Below are positions 54,833 to 62,840 of a DNA stretch of 64,000 nucleotides, piece by piece; within the stretch, counting starts at the first letter, position 1, and each line of letters starts with the position of its first letter. Position numbers and translations under genes: made by a program. The notes under the pieces were generated by a model, which saw nothing but the letters and a program-made list of their open reading frames with translations, was not told the origin of the DNA and searched no databases. This DNA is from Geobacillus subterraneus (GTDB lineage Bacteria > Bacillota > Bacilli > Bacillales > Anoxybacillaceae): NCBI RefSeq assembly GCF_001618685.1, contig NZ_CP014342.1, positions 3,348,001 through 3,412,000 of the forward strand, read 5' to 3'.

Positions 54833-55362
54833 TTTACTGGCATTTGTTTCTCGCCTTTTTTTGGCCCGGCATCCTCGGCTACGGCGGCGGCCCGGCCTCG
54901 ATCCCGCTCGTCGAGCACGAAGTCGTCGACCGCTACCAATGGATGACGGTCAATGAATTCAGTGAAGTGCTGGCGATCGGCAACTCACTGCCCGGCCCGA
55001 TCGCGACGAAAATGGCCGGGTACATCGGCTACGAACAAGCCGGCCTCCTCGGCGCCGCTGTCGCCGTGTTTGCGAGCGTCGCCCCGTCGCTCATTTTGTT
55101 GCTCGCGCTCTTGCAGCTCTTGTACAAATGGAAAGACGCGCCGCAAGTAAAGCGGCTCACCGCCTACATCCGCCCGGCGATCGCCGTCATGCTCGGGATT
55201 ATGGCGATCGACTTTTTCCGCGAATCGTACGAAGGGGCCGGGCTCGGCCAAACGGCGTTTCTCACCGCCGCGAGCGCTTTTTTGCTGCTGGGCAAATGGC
55301 GTATCCACCCGGCGTACGTCATCGTCTTGGCGCTTGTGTACGGAGCTGTCTTCTTGTCCTAG
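54829..55362 (+). CDS. Chromate transporter-family half protein 2 (ChrA, short form)
   Basis: This 177-residue second half-transporter overlaps the first by 4 bp (ATGA), so the two are made together and probably form a heterodimer with opposite orientation. It carries GYGGGPASIPLVEHE and SLPGPIATKMAGYIGY and about five helices. It is the last gene of the cassette and a terminator follows. Confidence 0.85.
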   Translation: MIYWHLFLAFFWPGILGYGGGPASIPLVEHEVVDRYQWMTVNEFSEVLAIGNSLPGPIATKMAGYIGYEQAGLLGAAVAVFASVAPSLILLLALLQLLYKWKDAPQVKRLTAYIRPAIAVMLGIMAIDFFRESYEGAGLGQTAFLTAASAFLLLGKWRIHPAYVIVLALVYGAVFLS

Positions 55363-55385
55363 AACATGAATTCACTCTAACGAAC

Positions 55386-55416
55386 CGAGGCTTCACGTAT
55401 ACGAAGCCTCGTTTTT
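55386..55416 (+). terminator. Terminator after the ChrA pair
   Basis: CGAGGCTTC/GAAGCCTCG with an 8-base loop is followed by TTTTT. From here to 55607 no gene is apparent. Confidence 0.9.
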
Positions 55417-55607
55417 CTTTAGCGGAACAGAAAACAGCCAAAAGGAAGGGTCGCCTTCATCCTGTTGTTCACTCGGAGAAACAGCAGGATGTCCGGGCCA
55501 AACAGGCCGCCTGCACGCAAGATCCGAACATGGCGCATCATGCTCGAAAAGGATCGCTCGCTCCGTGGAAAAAACGTTCTGCCCGCTTCCCCGAGCGTGC
55601 GCCGGCG

Positions 55608-55640
55608 CAAAAAAAAACGTGCCGGCGATACAGGCACGTT
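55608..55640 (-). terminator. Terminator of the BsuPI-domain gene (minus strand)
   Basis: Read on the minus strand, AACGTGCCTG and CGGCACGTT form a stem, followed by a run of T. Confidence 0.85.
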
Positions 55641-55642
55641 GT

Positions 55643-56152
55643 CTATTCCACGGTAAACGTCACGCTCGCCCGGGCGTTCGGCCAGTTTTTGTCGGCGAGC
55701 CACCACTCAAGCGTGTACGTCCCGGGCGCTAAGTCGCGGAACGTCTCCTGAAAGGACAGCTCTTCGCCTTGTTTTAACGTCCGCTCTTCGTAAATTTGCG
55801 CAAACATCTTCCCTTCGCTGAACTGCTTCACCTTTTTGCCGTCGCGGTACAAAATGTAGTCATACTTTTTCGAACTCGTGAACGTCACCGTCTGCACGCG
55901 TTCGGTTTGGTTTTTGACCGTAAACGTAAACACGTAGGCGCCGTTTTCCTTTTTGTACGTCAACGACGGCGCAAGCGTGCCGGCGATCATTCCTTTTCCA
56001 TCCGCTTGCGCCGGTTTGCCCGCCGGGGCGGGGCCAAGCAAGTCATCCTTTGCCTGCGGGCGCTCGCTGCCGTTTGTATACATAAACAACGCGCTCGCCG
56101 CCGCCACCCCAGCCAGCACCGCGGCGATGCCGATCGCTTTTCCTTTGCCCAT
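55643..56152 (-). CDS. BsuPI-domain protein, membrane-anchored
   Basis: This 169-residue minus-strand protein has an N-terminal hydrophobic segment (about residues 6-25), a Pro/Ala-rich linker and a beta-sandwich domain of the BsuPI type (YVFTFTVKNQTERVQTVTFTSSKKYDYILYR through LAPGTYTLEWWLAD). That domain was first seen in a B. subtilis intracellular proteinase inhibitor. Here the protein is likely outside the membrane and its inhibitory activity is unproven. AAAGGAGG lies 7 bp before the ATG, and a TATAAT lies about 27-32 bp upstream on the minus strand (56179-56184). Confidence 0.8.
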   Translation of the reverse strand: MGKGKAIGIAAVLAGVAAASALFMYTNGSERPQAKDDLLGPAPAGKPAQADGKGMIAGTLAPSLTYKKENGAYVFTFTVKNQTERVQTVTFTSSKKYDYILYRDGKKVKQFSEGKMFAQIYEERTLKQGEELSFQETFRDLAPGTYTLEWWLADKNWPNARASVTFTVE

Positions 56153-56461
56153 ATCGGACCCTCCTTTTGTCTCTTTCTATTATAGTCGTTTCCCGTTTCC
56201 CTCCCGTTACAAACCGCGAAAAAATTGTGAAAAAACCGTTGTCCGCCTTGATATTTCTGGTATATATGCCCGATTTGTCTAATAAAATGTTACAAATTGA
56301 ACAGCAATGAGAGTGGTTGAGGTGGGGATCGTTCACAACCGGCAAGCGACGCGGCGAAGACGCTTCCAAGACATCCAGCGAAAGCGGCGCTCATCATTGG
56401 CAAGACGAGTCTCATTTCACACTTCTCACTTCTCACATCCAACTTAGGGAGGGCGAGTGGT
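56153..56461. other. 309-bp divergent gap between the BsuPI gene and spoIIID
   Basis: It holds the minus-strand -10 and ribosome site of the BsuPI gene. AT-rich stretches around 56255-56292 may include the mother-cell SigE promoter expected for spoIIID, but no element is clear enough to place. A repeated CACTTCTCAC appears near 56423. Confidence 0.45.
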
Positions 56462-56725
56462 GTGCACGATTACATCAAAGAGCGTACGATCAAGATTGGC
56501 AAGTATATCGTGGAGACGAGGAAAACCGTTCGCGTCATCGCGAAAGAGTTTGGCGTGTCGAAAAGCACCGTGCATAAAGACTTGACCGAGCGGCTGCCGG
56601 AGATCAATCCGGAGCTGGCCCAAGAAGTAAAACAAATTCTCGATTACCATAAATCGATCCGCCATTTGCGCGGCGGCGAAGCGACGAAGAAAAAATACAA
56701 AAAGCAAGCGGTGAAAAACAACTAA
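56462..56725 (+). CDS. spoIIID: Sporulation transcriptional regulator SpoIIID
   Basis: This 87-residue DNA-binding protein switches many mother-cell genes on or off during engulfment. The helix-turn-helix (TVRVIAKEFGVSKSTVHKDLTERL) spans about residues 22-45, and the basic tail GEATKKKYKKQAVKNN is the second DNA contact. The start is GTG 56462 after GGGAGGGCGAG. It is directly upstream of mbl, as in B. subtilis. Confidence 0.96.
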   Translation: MHDYIKERTIKIGKYIVETRKTVRVIAKEFGVSKSTVHKDLTERLPEINPELAQEVKQILDYHKSIRHLRGGEATKKKYKKQAVKNN

Positions 56726-56829
56726 CTTTTTCCTTGCCATCTGCCGTTGGCAGTATCATTCCGGCTGCGGAATATGGTAAAATAACCAATTAGGAATGAT
56801 TTCAGGGCAGAGGCAAGGAGGAGCAATGT

Positions 56830-57831
56830 ATGTTTTCACGAGATATCGGCATTGACCTAGGCACGGCGAACGTCCTCATTTTCGTCAAAGGCAAAGGCAT
56901 TGTGCTCAATGAGCCGTCCGTCGTGGCGATCGATAAAAACACGAACAAAGTGCTCGCAGTCGGCGAAGAAGCACGACGAATGGTCGGACGTACTCCTGGG
57001 AATATTGTTGCCATTCGGCCGCTCAAAGACGGCGTCATTGCCGATTTTGACATTACGGAAGCAATGCTTAGGCACTTTTTAAGCAAGCTCGACCTAAAAG
57101 GCTTTTTCGCCAAACCGCGCATTTTAATTTGTTGCCCGACGAACACGACGTCTGTCGAACGGAAAGCGATCAAAGAGGCAGCGGAAAAAAGCGGCGGCAA
57201 AAAAGTGTACTTAGAGGAAGAGCCGAAAGTCGCAGCCATTGGCGCCGGAATGGACATTTTCCAGCCGTGCGGAAACATGGTCGTCGATATTGGCGGTGGC
57301 ACAACCGATGTCGCGGTTCTCTCGATGGGGGACATTGTCACCGCCTCTTCCATTAAGATGGCTGGGGACAAGTTCGACATGGAAATCTTACATTACATTA
57401 AGCGTGAATATAAGCTGCTCATCGGGGAACGAACGGCCGAAGAAATTAAAATCAAAGTCGCAACGGTATTCCCAGGCGCACGGACCGAGGAAATCGACGT
57501 CCGCGGCCGCGATCTCGTCACCGGGCTGCCGCGCACGATCACCGTTCGTTCAGAAGAAATCGAACGGGCGCTTCGCGAGCCGGTGTCTTTAATTGTACAA
57601 GCCGCCAAAAGCGTGCTCGAGCGCACGCCGCCGGAACTGTCGGCGGATATTATCGACCGCGGCGTCATTTTAACGGGCGGCGGCGCGCTGCTTCATGGCA
57701 TCGATCTGCTGTTGGCCGAAGAGCTAAAGCTGCCGGTGTTTATCGCTGAAAATCCGATGGACTGCGTCGCCATCGGCACCGGGCTGATGCTCGAGAACAT
57801 CGACCGCGCGCCGAAAACGCAGTTCGTTTGA
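56830..57831 (+). CDS. mbl: Rod-shape-determining actin homolog Mbl
   Basis: Mbl (333 residues) is an MreB-family actin that guides side-wall peptidoglycan synthesis. ATP-binding motifs are IDLGTANVLIFVKGKG at the start, VVDIGGGTTDVAVLS near residue 157 and ILTGGGALLHGID near 280. The sequence and the place after spoIIID mark it as Mbl rather than MreB or MreBH. CAAGGAGGAG precedes the ATG. A TGGTAAAAT extended -10 lies about 50 bp upstream. Confidence 0.95.
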   Translation: MFSRDIGIDLGTANVLIFVKGKGIVLNEPSVVAIDKNTNKVLAVGEEARRMVGRTPGNIVAIRPLKDGVIADFDITEAMLRHFLSKLDLKGFFAKPRILICCPTNTTSVERKAIKEAAEKSGGKKVYLEEEPKVAAIGAGMDIFQPCGNMVVDIGGGTTDVAVLSMGDIVTASSIKMAGDKFDMEILHYIKREYKLLIGERTAEEIKIKVATVFPGARTEEIDVRGRDLVTGLPRTITVRSEEIERALREPVSLIVQAAKSVLERTPPELSADIIDRGVILTGGGALLHGIDLLLAEELKLPVFIAENPMDCVAIGTGLMLENIDRAPKTQFV

Positions 57832-57951
57832 TCGTTTCGCCAGCGGAAGCCAAATGAACGGCGCTTCGTGTTTGCGCGAAAAAAAAAAGAAAGGCGGGGG
57901 ATGCGGCGGCCGCTTCCGCTCGCCTATAATGTAGGAAGAGACAGAAACCAT

Positions 57952-57980
57952 CGCTGCCTCGAGCCAGCAGCGGTTTTTGG
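57952..57980 (+). terminator. Terminator between mbl and flhO
   Basis: CGCTGC/GCAGCG with a 9-base loop is followed by GTTTTTGG. Confidence 0.65.
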
Positions 57981-58106
57981 AAAAATCGTTCCTTTAAGTA
58001 CGGAGAGGAATGGAAATGCGATCGCCTGAATGAAGGTGGATCGTTCATCATGACAGGTCATGATTCTATGGCAATGGCCAACAATGGGACAAGCGAGGTG
58101 ATCGTC

Positions 58107-58937
58107 ATGCTAAGGGGACTGTATACGGCTGCGAGCGGCATGCTGGCGCAGCAGCGGCGCGTCGATTGGCTCACCAACAATTTGGCAAATGCCGAGACGC
58201 CAGGGTATAAAGCCGACGCAGGAACGATGAGAGCGTTTCCGGAACTGTTGATGCACCGGCTCGAGGACGAGCCGATCCCGGCCGCCCCGCGGCGCGCCAT
58301 CCCGGCGCAAACGGCGATCGGGCCGCTCAACACCGGCGTATATGTGCAAGAGCTCATCCCGAACTTCCGCCAAGGGGATATGAAAGAAACCGGTCTTTCC
58401 ACCGATGTCGCCTTAGTCGATGGACAAGTCCCGGTCGACCCGGCAAGCGGAGAACGCGGCGCGCTCTTTTTTGCCGTCGAAAACGGCCAAGGCGAGAGGC
58501 GCTATACAAGAAACGGCCATTTCACCTTGAGCCCGGACGGCTATTTGACGACGCAAGACGGCTGGTATGTGCTGGATGACAACGGCGAACGCATCGCCAT
58601 CCCGAGCGAATCGTTCACCGTCCGCGACGACGGGACGATTATGGCAGAAAACGGTGCGACCGCCCGCTTAGGCGTCGTATTCGCCGCCAATCCGAAAACG
58701 CTAGTGAAAGAAGGGAACGGCCTCTTCCGCAGCACGGCTGGGCTGTTGCCGCAGGCGCCGGGCAATGTGACGTATACGGTCAAACAGCGCTTCATCGAGC
58801 GGTCCAACGTCGACATCGAACGGACGATGACCGACTTGCTCGCCGCCTACCGCGCCTTTGAAGCGAACCAAAAAATCGTCCAAGCGTACGACCGCAGTTT
58901 AGACAAGGCCGTCAACGAAGTCGGCCGCCTGAAATGA
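58107..58937 (+). CDS. flhO: Flagellar hook-basal body protein FlhO
   Basis: This 276-residue rod/hook-type protein begins with the flagellar rod motif (GLYTAASGMLAQQRRVDWLTNNLANAETPGYKA) and ends with the matching C-terminal helix (SNVDIERTMTDLLAAYRAFEANQKIV). It resembles FlgF/FlgG family members and probably builds the distal rod. ATG 58107 follows GAGGTGA; an ORF start 19 codons upstream lacks a ribosome site. FlhO and FlhP are paired after mbl in B. subtilis. Confidence 0.92.
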   Translation: MLRGLYTAASGMLAQQRRVDWLTNNLANAETPGYKADAGTMRAFPELLMHRLEDEPIPAAPRRAIPAQTAIGPLNTGVYVQELIPNFRQGDMKETGLSTDVALVDGQVPVDPASGERGALFFAVENGQGERRYTRNGHFTLSPDGYLTTQDGWYVLDDNGERIAIPSESFTVRDDGTIMAENGATARLGVVFAANPKTLVKEGNGLFRSTAGLLPQAPGNVTYTVKQRFIERSNVDIERTMTDLLAAYRAFEANQKIVQAYDRSLDKAVNEVGRLK

Positions 58938-58955
58938 TGAAAGGGGGACAAGCCC

Positions 58956-59777
58956 TTGCTCCGCTCGATGCACACCGCCGCCAACACGATGAACGCATTG
59001 CAGCAGCGGCTCGATACACTAAGCCATAACATCGCCAACAGCAACACGACCGGGTTTAAACGGCGCGAAGCGAGCTTCGCCGAGCTGTTGACCCAGCAAG
59101 TCGACCGCCTGCCAGACGACGAAGCGCCCCGGCAGACGCCGGCGGGCGTGCGCTACGGCAACGGGGCGGGCCTCGCGTCGACGATGCTCGTCACCGCCCA
59201 AGGGCCGCTTACGGAAACCGGCCGCGCGCTCGATTTCGCCTTCACCGCCGCCAACCAATGGTTTCGCGTCCGAGTCACCGCCGCCAACGGCGCCGCAACG
59301 ATCGGCTACACGCGCGCCGGCAACTTTTCATTGACGCCCACCGGCGGCCGGCTCGCTCTCGTGACAAGCGACGGCCGCCCGGTGCTGGATGAAGCGAACG
59401 CCCCGATCGAGCTGCCTGCCGAGGCCACCGGCTTCCAGCTGTCCCCGACCGGGACGTTGACGGCCACCGATGCCAACGGGGCGGTCGTCGCCCGCGTCAA
59501 CCTGGGTGTCACGGTGATCCGCCGCCCGCAGCTCCTTGAAGCATTCGGCGACAACGTCTTCGCCCTTCCCGCCGTTCCGGGCGCCGCTGAGGAGCTGAAC
59601 GGCAACGGGCGCGGCCGAATCGCCATGAAACAAGGGGCGCTCGAACAGGCGAACGTGGACCTCGGTGAAGAACTCACCGGTTTGATGACAACTAGTCGTG
59701 CCTATCAGCTGAACGCCCGCGCCATTTCCATTTCTGAACAAATGCTCGGGCTCATTAACAACTTGCGCTCCTCATAA
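58956..59777 (+). CDS. flhP: Flagellar hook-basal body protein FlhP
   Basis: This 273-residue paralog of the preceding protein shares the N-terminal rod motif (TMNALQQRLDTLSHNIANSNTTGFKRREASF) and a C-terminal helix (QANVDLGEELTGLMTTSRAYQLNARAI). The start is TTG 58956 behind AAAGGGGGA. The Ala/Thr-rich middle is longer on coil than usual but in frame. It lies 19 bp after flhO and is likely in the same transcript. Confidence 0.92.
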   Translation: MLRSMHTAANTMNALQQRLDTLSHNIANSNTTGFKRREASFAELLTQQVDRLPDDEAPRQTPAGVRYGNGAGLASTMLVTAQGPLTETGRALDFAFTAANQWFRVRVTAANGAATIGYTRAGNFSLTPTGGRLALVTSDGRPVLDEANAPIELPAEATGFQLSPTGTLTATDANGAVVARVNLGVTVIRRPQLLEAFGDNVFALPAVPGAAEELNGNGRGRIAMKQGALEQANVDLGEELTGLMTTSRAYQLNARAISISEQMLGLINNLRSS

Positions 59778-59789
59778 GGAGAGATCCAC

Positions 59790-60161
59790 ATGAGCAAGGA
59801 AACGAAAAACGAACCGCTCTCCCGCATCGCGCGGCGAAAAAAGCAAGAACAACATTCCGCCGCCAGCCCAAGCGATATCGGCGAAGCCGCTGCCTTGCAT
59901 AAAGAACAGCCGACGGAAGCGAACGAACCGCCAAACGAACCGCCATCTGAAGCTGAACCGACGGAGAGCAAGCGCCGCTTCGTGCGCACGCGGCTCATTC
60001 CGATCTGGCTTCGGCTCGTAATCGTCACCGTTCTCATGGCGATCTGCCTTGCGGCGGGCGCGGTCGTCGGCTACAGCGCCATCGGCGACGGACAGTGGCT
60101 GGACGTGTTCCGCCCGTCAACGTGGCAGCACATCATTGACTTTGTAGAAAAAGGGACATAG
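59790..60161 (+). CDS. EpuA family single-pass membrane protein
   Basis: This 123-residue protein has an acidic, Pro/Glu-rich cytoplasmic part (about residues 1-70) and one membrane helix (IWLRLVIVTVLMAICLAAGAVVGYSAIGDG). That pattern fits the EpuA family (PF11772), often mislabelled in databases as an RNA polymerase beta subunit. Function is unknown. It lies between flhP and fabZ. AAGGAGAG precedes the ATG. Confidence 0.75.
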   Translation: MSKETKNEPLSRIARRKKQEQHSAASPSDIGEAAALHKEQPTEANEPPNEPPSEAEPTESKRRFVRTRLIPIWLRLVIVTVLMAICLAAGAVVGYSAIGDGQWLDVFRPSTWQHIIDFVEKGT

Positions 60162-60208
60162 AAAGCCAGTGAGCTGCATGTTTGATTCCAACAGAAAGGA
60201 GTGTCGCT

Positions 60209-60646
60209 ATGCTCGACATCCAACAAATTCAAGCGATCATCCCGCACCGCTACCCGTTTTTGCTTGTCGACCGCATTGTTGAAATTGAGGAAGGAAAACG
60301 TGCCGTCGGCATCAAAAACGTCAGCGCCAACGAAGCGTTTTTCGCCGGCCATTTCCCGGAATACCCCGTCATGCCCGGCGTCTTAATCGTTGAGGCGCTC
60401 GCCCAAGTCGGCGCCGTCGTCCTCCTGCAAAGCGAGGACAACCGCGGCCGCCTCGCCTTTTTCGCCGGCATCGACAACTGCCGCTTTAAGCGCCAAGTCA
60501 AACCAGGCGACCAGCTCCGCCTCGAAGTCGAAATTCTCCGCGCCCGCGGCGCCATCGGCAAAGGCAAAGGCGTCGCCACTGTCGACGGCGAACTCGTCTG
60601 CGAAACAGAGCTCATGTTCGCCCTCGGTGAGAAAACAAACGGCTGA
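60209..60646 (+). CDS. fabZ: 3-hydroxyacyl-ACP dehydratase FabZ
   Basis: This 145-residue hot-dog-fold enzyme removes water from 3-hydroxyacyl-ACP in fatty acid elongation. The active-site pair is His48 ([12 protein letters not shown]) and Glu62 (LIVEALAQ), and the start has the usual [17 protein letters not shown] 60209 follows GAAAGGAG; the frame is open nine codons earlier, inside that site. Confidence 0.96.
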   Translation: MLDIQQIQAIIPHRYPFLLVDRIVEIEEGKRAVGIKNVSANEAFFAGHFPEYPVMPGVLIVEALAQVGAVVLLQSEDNRGRLAFFAGIDNCRFKRQVKPGDQLRLEVEILRARGAIGKGKGVATVDGELVCETELMFALGEKTNG

Positions 60647-60805
60647 CCAACGCGCGCTCCTTTGCGGGGCGCGTATGTTCATTCCCCTAAACGCCACCTC
60701 CGCATTTGTTTCATTCCCCTTGCATGAAATGCGCTCTTCTGGGAAAGATAAACAAGGACCGGTCTTACATAAGGTCACAACAACACGAAGAAAGGAGAAG
60801 GTGCA

Positions 60806-61204
60806 ATGAAAAACAAAACGCTGCTGTTCAAACTGTTCAGCGCCGTCGTCGCCCTCTTTTTAGCGGCCGGATGCAACGGTGACAACGACAACGACAATCC
60901 GCCGCCGCCAAACAACGAACAAAACGATGTCAATGACAATGGTGACAACGGCGTCAATGACATGGACATGAACCCGGCCGATGACATCAACCAAGACGAT
61001 AACGCCGACAACGACGTTGTGCCAGGGGATAACGGTGACAACAATGGCAACGACAACAACGGCGACCTTGTCCCGGGCGACAATGACAACGACTTAGCGC
61101 CGGGCAACGACGTGGGCGACGATGAAAACGACCGAAACCCGGATCCGGAAGATCCGATTGAAGACCCGCAAGACGCCAACGACCGCGATAATAAAGATGA
61201 ATAA
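60806..61204 (+). CDS. Asp/Asn-rich lipoprotein of unknown function
   Basis: This 132-residue protein has a lipoprotein signal (lipobox LAAGC, Cys23). After that it is almost wholly Asp, Asn, Gly, Pro and Glu with repeated short DND, NDD and GDN steps. No folded domain is evident. The many carboxylates could bind Ca2+ or other cations at the surface, which is only an inference. GAAAGGAGAAGG precedes the ATG and a terminator follows. The repeat-like DNA (GACAACG units) suggests expansion by slippage. Confidence 0.75.
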   Translation: MKNKTLLFKLFSAVVALFLAAGCNGDNDNDNPPPPNNEQNDVNDNGDNGVNDMDMNPADDINQDDNADNDVVPGDNGDNNGNDNNGDLVPGDNDNDLAPGNDVGDDENDRNPDPEDPIEDPQDANDRDNKDE

Positions 61205-61211
61205 TGCAAAG

Positions 61212-61236
61212 AGGCTGCCGGCTAGGCAGCCTTTTT
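61212..61236 (+). terminator. Terminator of the acidic lipoprotein gene
   Basis: AGGCTGCC/GGCAGCCT with a GGCTA loop is followed by TTTT. Confidence 0.9.
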
Positions 61237-61288
61237 GGTTGGAGAAAATTAGTACCGATTTTGGCTAGATATGCTTCTTCCTATCCGC

Positions 61289-61294
61289 TATAAT
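61289..61294 (+). promoter_or_regulatory. Candidate -10 element for the polysaccharide genes
   Basis: A perfect TATAAT lies about 57 bp before the Wzz-like gene. The -35 at 17 bp (TAGATA) is poor; TTGGCT lies too far up. Confidence 0.4.
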
Positions 61295-61350
61295 GGGAAT
61301 GTCCATTTATTGTCGAAACATGCAGACAGGCGATCATAGGGGGGTACAGA

Positions 61351-62094
61351 ATGGAAGAAACTATCAGCCTGCGTGAACTGTTTGACACATTGCGCAAACG
61401 GCTTTGGCTGATCGTCTTGATCACCGCGCTTGCCACCGTCGTGAGCGGTGTGGTCAGCTATTTTATACTGACGCCGATTTACCAAGCGTCCACGCAAATT
61501 CTCGTCAACCAAGCCAAATCCGAGCAGCAGTTCTACAATTTTAACGAAATCCAAACGAACGTGCAGCTCATTAACACGTACAGCGTCATCATCAAAAGCC
61601 CGACGATTTTAGAAAAGGTGAAAGGTGAGCTGCAACTCGATCAGACGTTCGACGAGCTGAACGAACAAATTCAAGTGTCGAGCGAAAAAGACTCGCAAGT
61701 GTTCTCCGTCACCGTCCAAGACCCGGATCCCGCCATGGCGGCTAAGATCGCCAATAAAACGGCCGAAGTGTTCAAAAACGAAATCGTCAAAATCATGAAC
61801 ATCGACAACGTGACGATTCTCTCGAAAGCGGAAGTGAAAGAACACCAAGCCCCGGTCAAACCGAAGCCGCTTCTGAATATGGCCATCGCCTTCGTCGTCG
61901 GCCTCATGACGGGTGTCGGACTTGCCTTCCTGCTTGAGTACTTGGACAACACGATCAAAACGGAAGAGGATGTCGAACGTCATCTCGGCCTGCCGGTGCT
62001 CGGTGCGGTCAGCTTGATCACCGCCGACGGCAGCCAAAAGAAGAAACACGAACCGGCTCTTCCGCAAGCGAGAGGTGAAACCATTGGCTCGTAA
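61351..62094 (+). CDS. Wzz-type polysaccharide chain-length modulator / tyrosine-kinase activator (CapA/YwqC-like)
   Basis: This 247-residue membrane protein has two helices (about 18-40 and 177-200) flanking an outside Wzz domain ([16 protein letters not shown]). Its C-terminal cytoplasmic tail ends in a stretch that in this family switches on the partner tyrosine kinase. It controls length of surface polysaccharide. The next gene, the kinase, overlaps it by 11 bp. The proline-rich PVKPKPLLN before the second helix is typical. Confidence 0.88.
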   Translation: MEETISLRELFDTLRKRLWLIVLITALATVVSGVVSYFILTPIYQASTQILVNQAKSEQQFYNFNEIQTNVQLINTYSVIIKSPTILEKVKGELQLDQTFDELNEQIQVSSEKDSQVFSVTVQDPDPAMAAKIANKTAEVFKNEIVKIMNIDNVTILSKAEVKEHQAPVKPKPLLNMAIAFVVGLMTGVGLAFLLEYLDNTIKTEEDVERHLGLPVLGAVSLITADGSQKKKHEPALPQARGETIGS

Positions 62095-62776
62095 AAAACA
62101 GATCCGCAAAGCGGAACGAAGACTGATCACCGTTGATAATTCAAAATCCCCGATCGCCGAACAATACCGGACGATCCGGACGAATATTCAATTTTCATTC
62201 ATTGATGCGCCGCTCCGCTCCTTGATCGTGACTTCCACTGGCCCGGGTGAAGGAAAATCCACCACGGTGGCCAACTTGGCGGTCGTCTTCGCCCAACAAG
62301 GGAAAAAGACGTTGCTCATTGACGCTGACTTGCGCAAGCCGACCGTCCATTACACGTTCCGCCTCAACAACTACATGGGGTTCACCAACGTCTTAACAGG
62401 CTCGGCCCCGCTTTTGCCGACGTGCCAAGAAACGGACATCGACAACTTATTCGTCCTATCATCCGGCCCGATCCCGCCGAACCCGGCCGAGCTGCTCAGC
62501 TCGAAAGCGATGGCTCAGTGTCTTGAACAACTGTATGAGACGTTTGACCTTGTCATCTTTGACACCCCGCCCGTCTTGGCAGTGACCGATGCGCAAATTT
62601 TAGCGAACCAATGCGACGGCACGGTGCTCGTGATCGAAAGCGGCCGAACCGACATCGAAGCGGCCGTCAAGGCGAAAGAGCTGCTCGAAGCAGCGAACGC
62701 CAAGCTGCTCGGCGTTGTGTTGAACAAACGGAAACATCGTGACGGCGGCTATTATTACTACTACCAATACAAATAA
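62084..62776 (+). CDS. Bacterial tyrosine kinase (CapB/YwqD-like)
   Basis: This 230-residue BY-kinase has Walker [10 protein letters not shown] near residue 50, Walker A' [10 protein letters not shown] near 78 and Walker B LVIFDTPP near 155. The C-terminus ends [10 protein letters not shown], the autophosphorylated Tyr cluster. It needs the preceding membrane protein for activity and is thought to control polysaccharide export and other targets. TTG 62084 gives MARKKQ with AGAGGTGA 5-6 bp upstream, like B. subtilis YwqD; GTG 62075 lies in that site. No YwqE-type phosphatase gene is in view. Confidence 0.92.
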   Translation: MARKKQIRKAERRLITVDNSKSPIAEQYRTIRTNIQFSFIDAPLRSLIVTSTGPGEGKSTTVANLAVVFAQQGKKTLLIDADLRKPTVHYTFRLNNYMGFTNVLTGSAPLLPTCQETDIDNLFVLSSGPIPPNPAELLSSKAMAQCLEQLYETFDLVIFDTPPVLAVTDAQILANQCDGTVLVIESGRTDIEAAVKAKELLEAANAKLLGVVLNKRKHRDGGYYYYYQYK

Positions 62777-62783
62777 CAACAAG

Positions 62784-62810
62784 CGGCTTCCCAACGGCGG
62801 GAAGCCGTTT
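62784..62810 (+). terminator. Stem-loop after the tyrosine kinase gene
   Basis: CGGCTTCCC/GGGAAGCCG with a 6-base loop has only three T after it, so termination is probably partial and the next gene may be co-transcribed. Confidence 0.55.
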
Positions 62811-62840
62811 ATGTAAGAGAGAAAGAAAGGGGAGAGATCG

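Noticed and set aside
55417-55607. Open frame continuing from the ChrA terminator toward the BsuPI gene
   Set aside because: No ribosome site, residues are low-complexity and basic, and it overlaps terminators on both sides.
57922-57930. Possible SigD -10 (GCCTATAAT) upstream of flhO
   Set aside because: No TAAA -35 element exists at the right distance.
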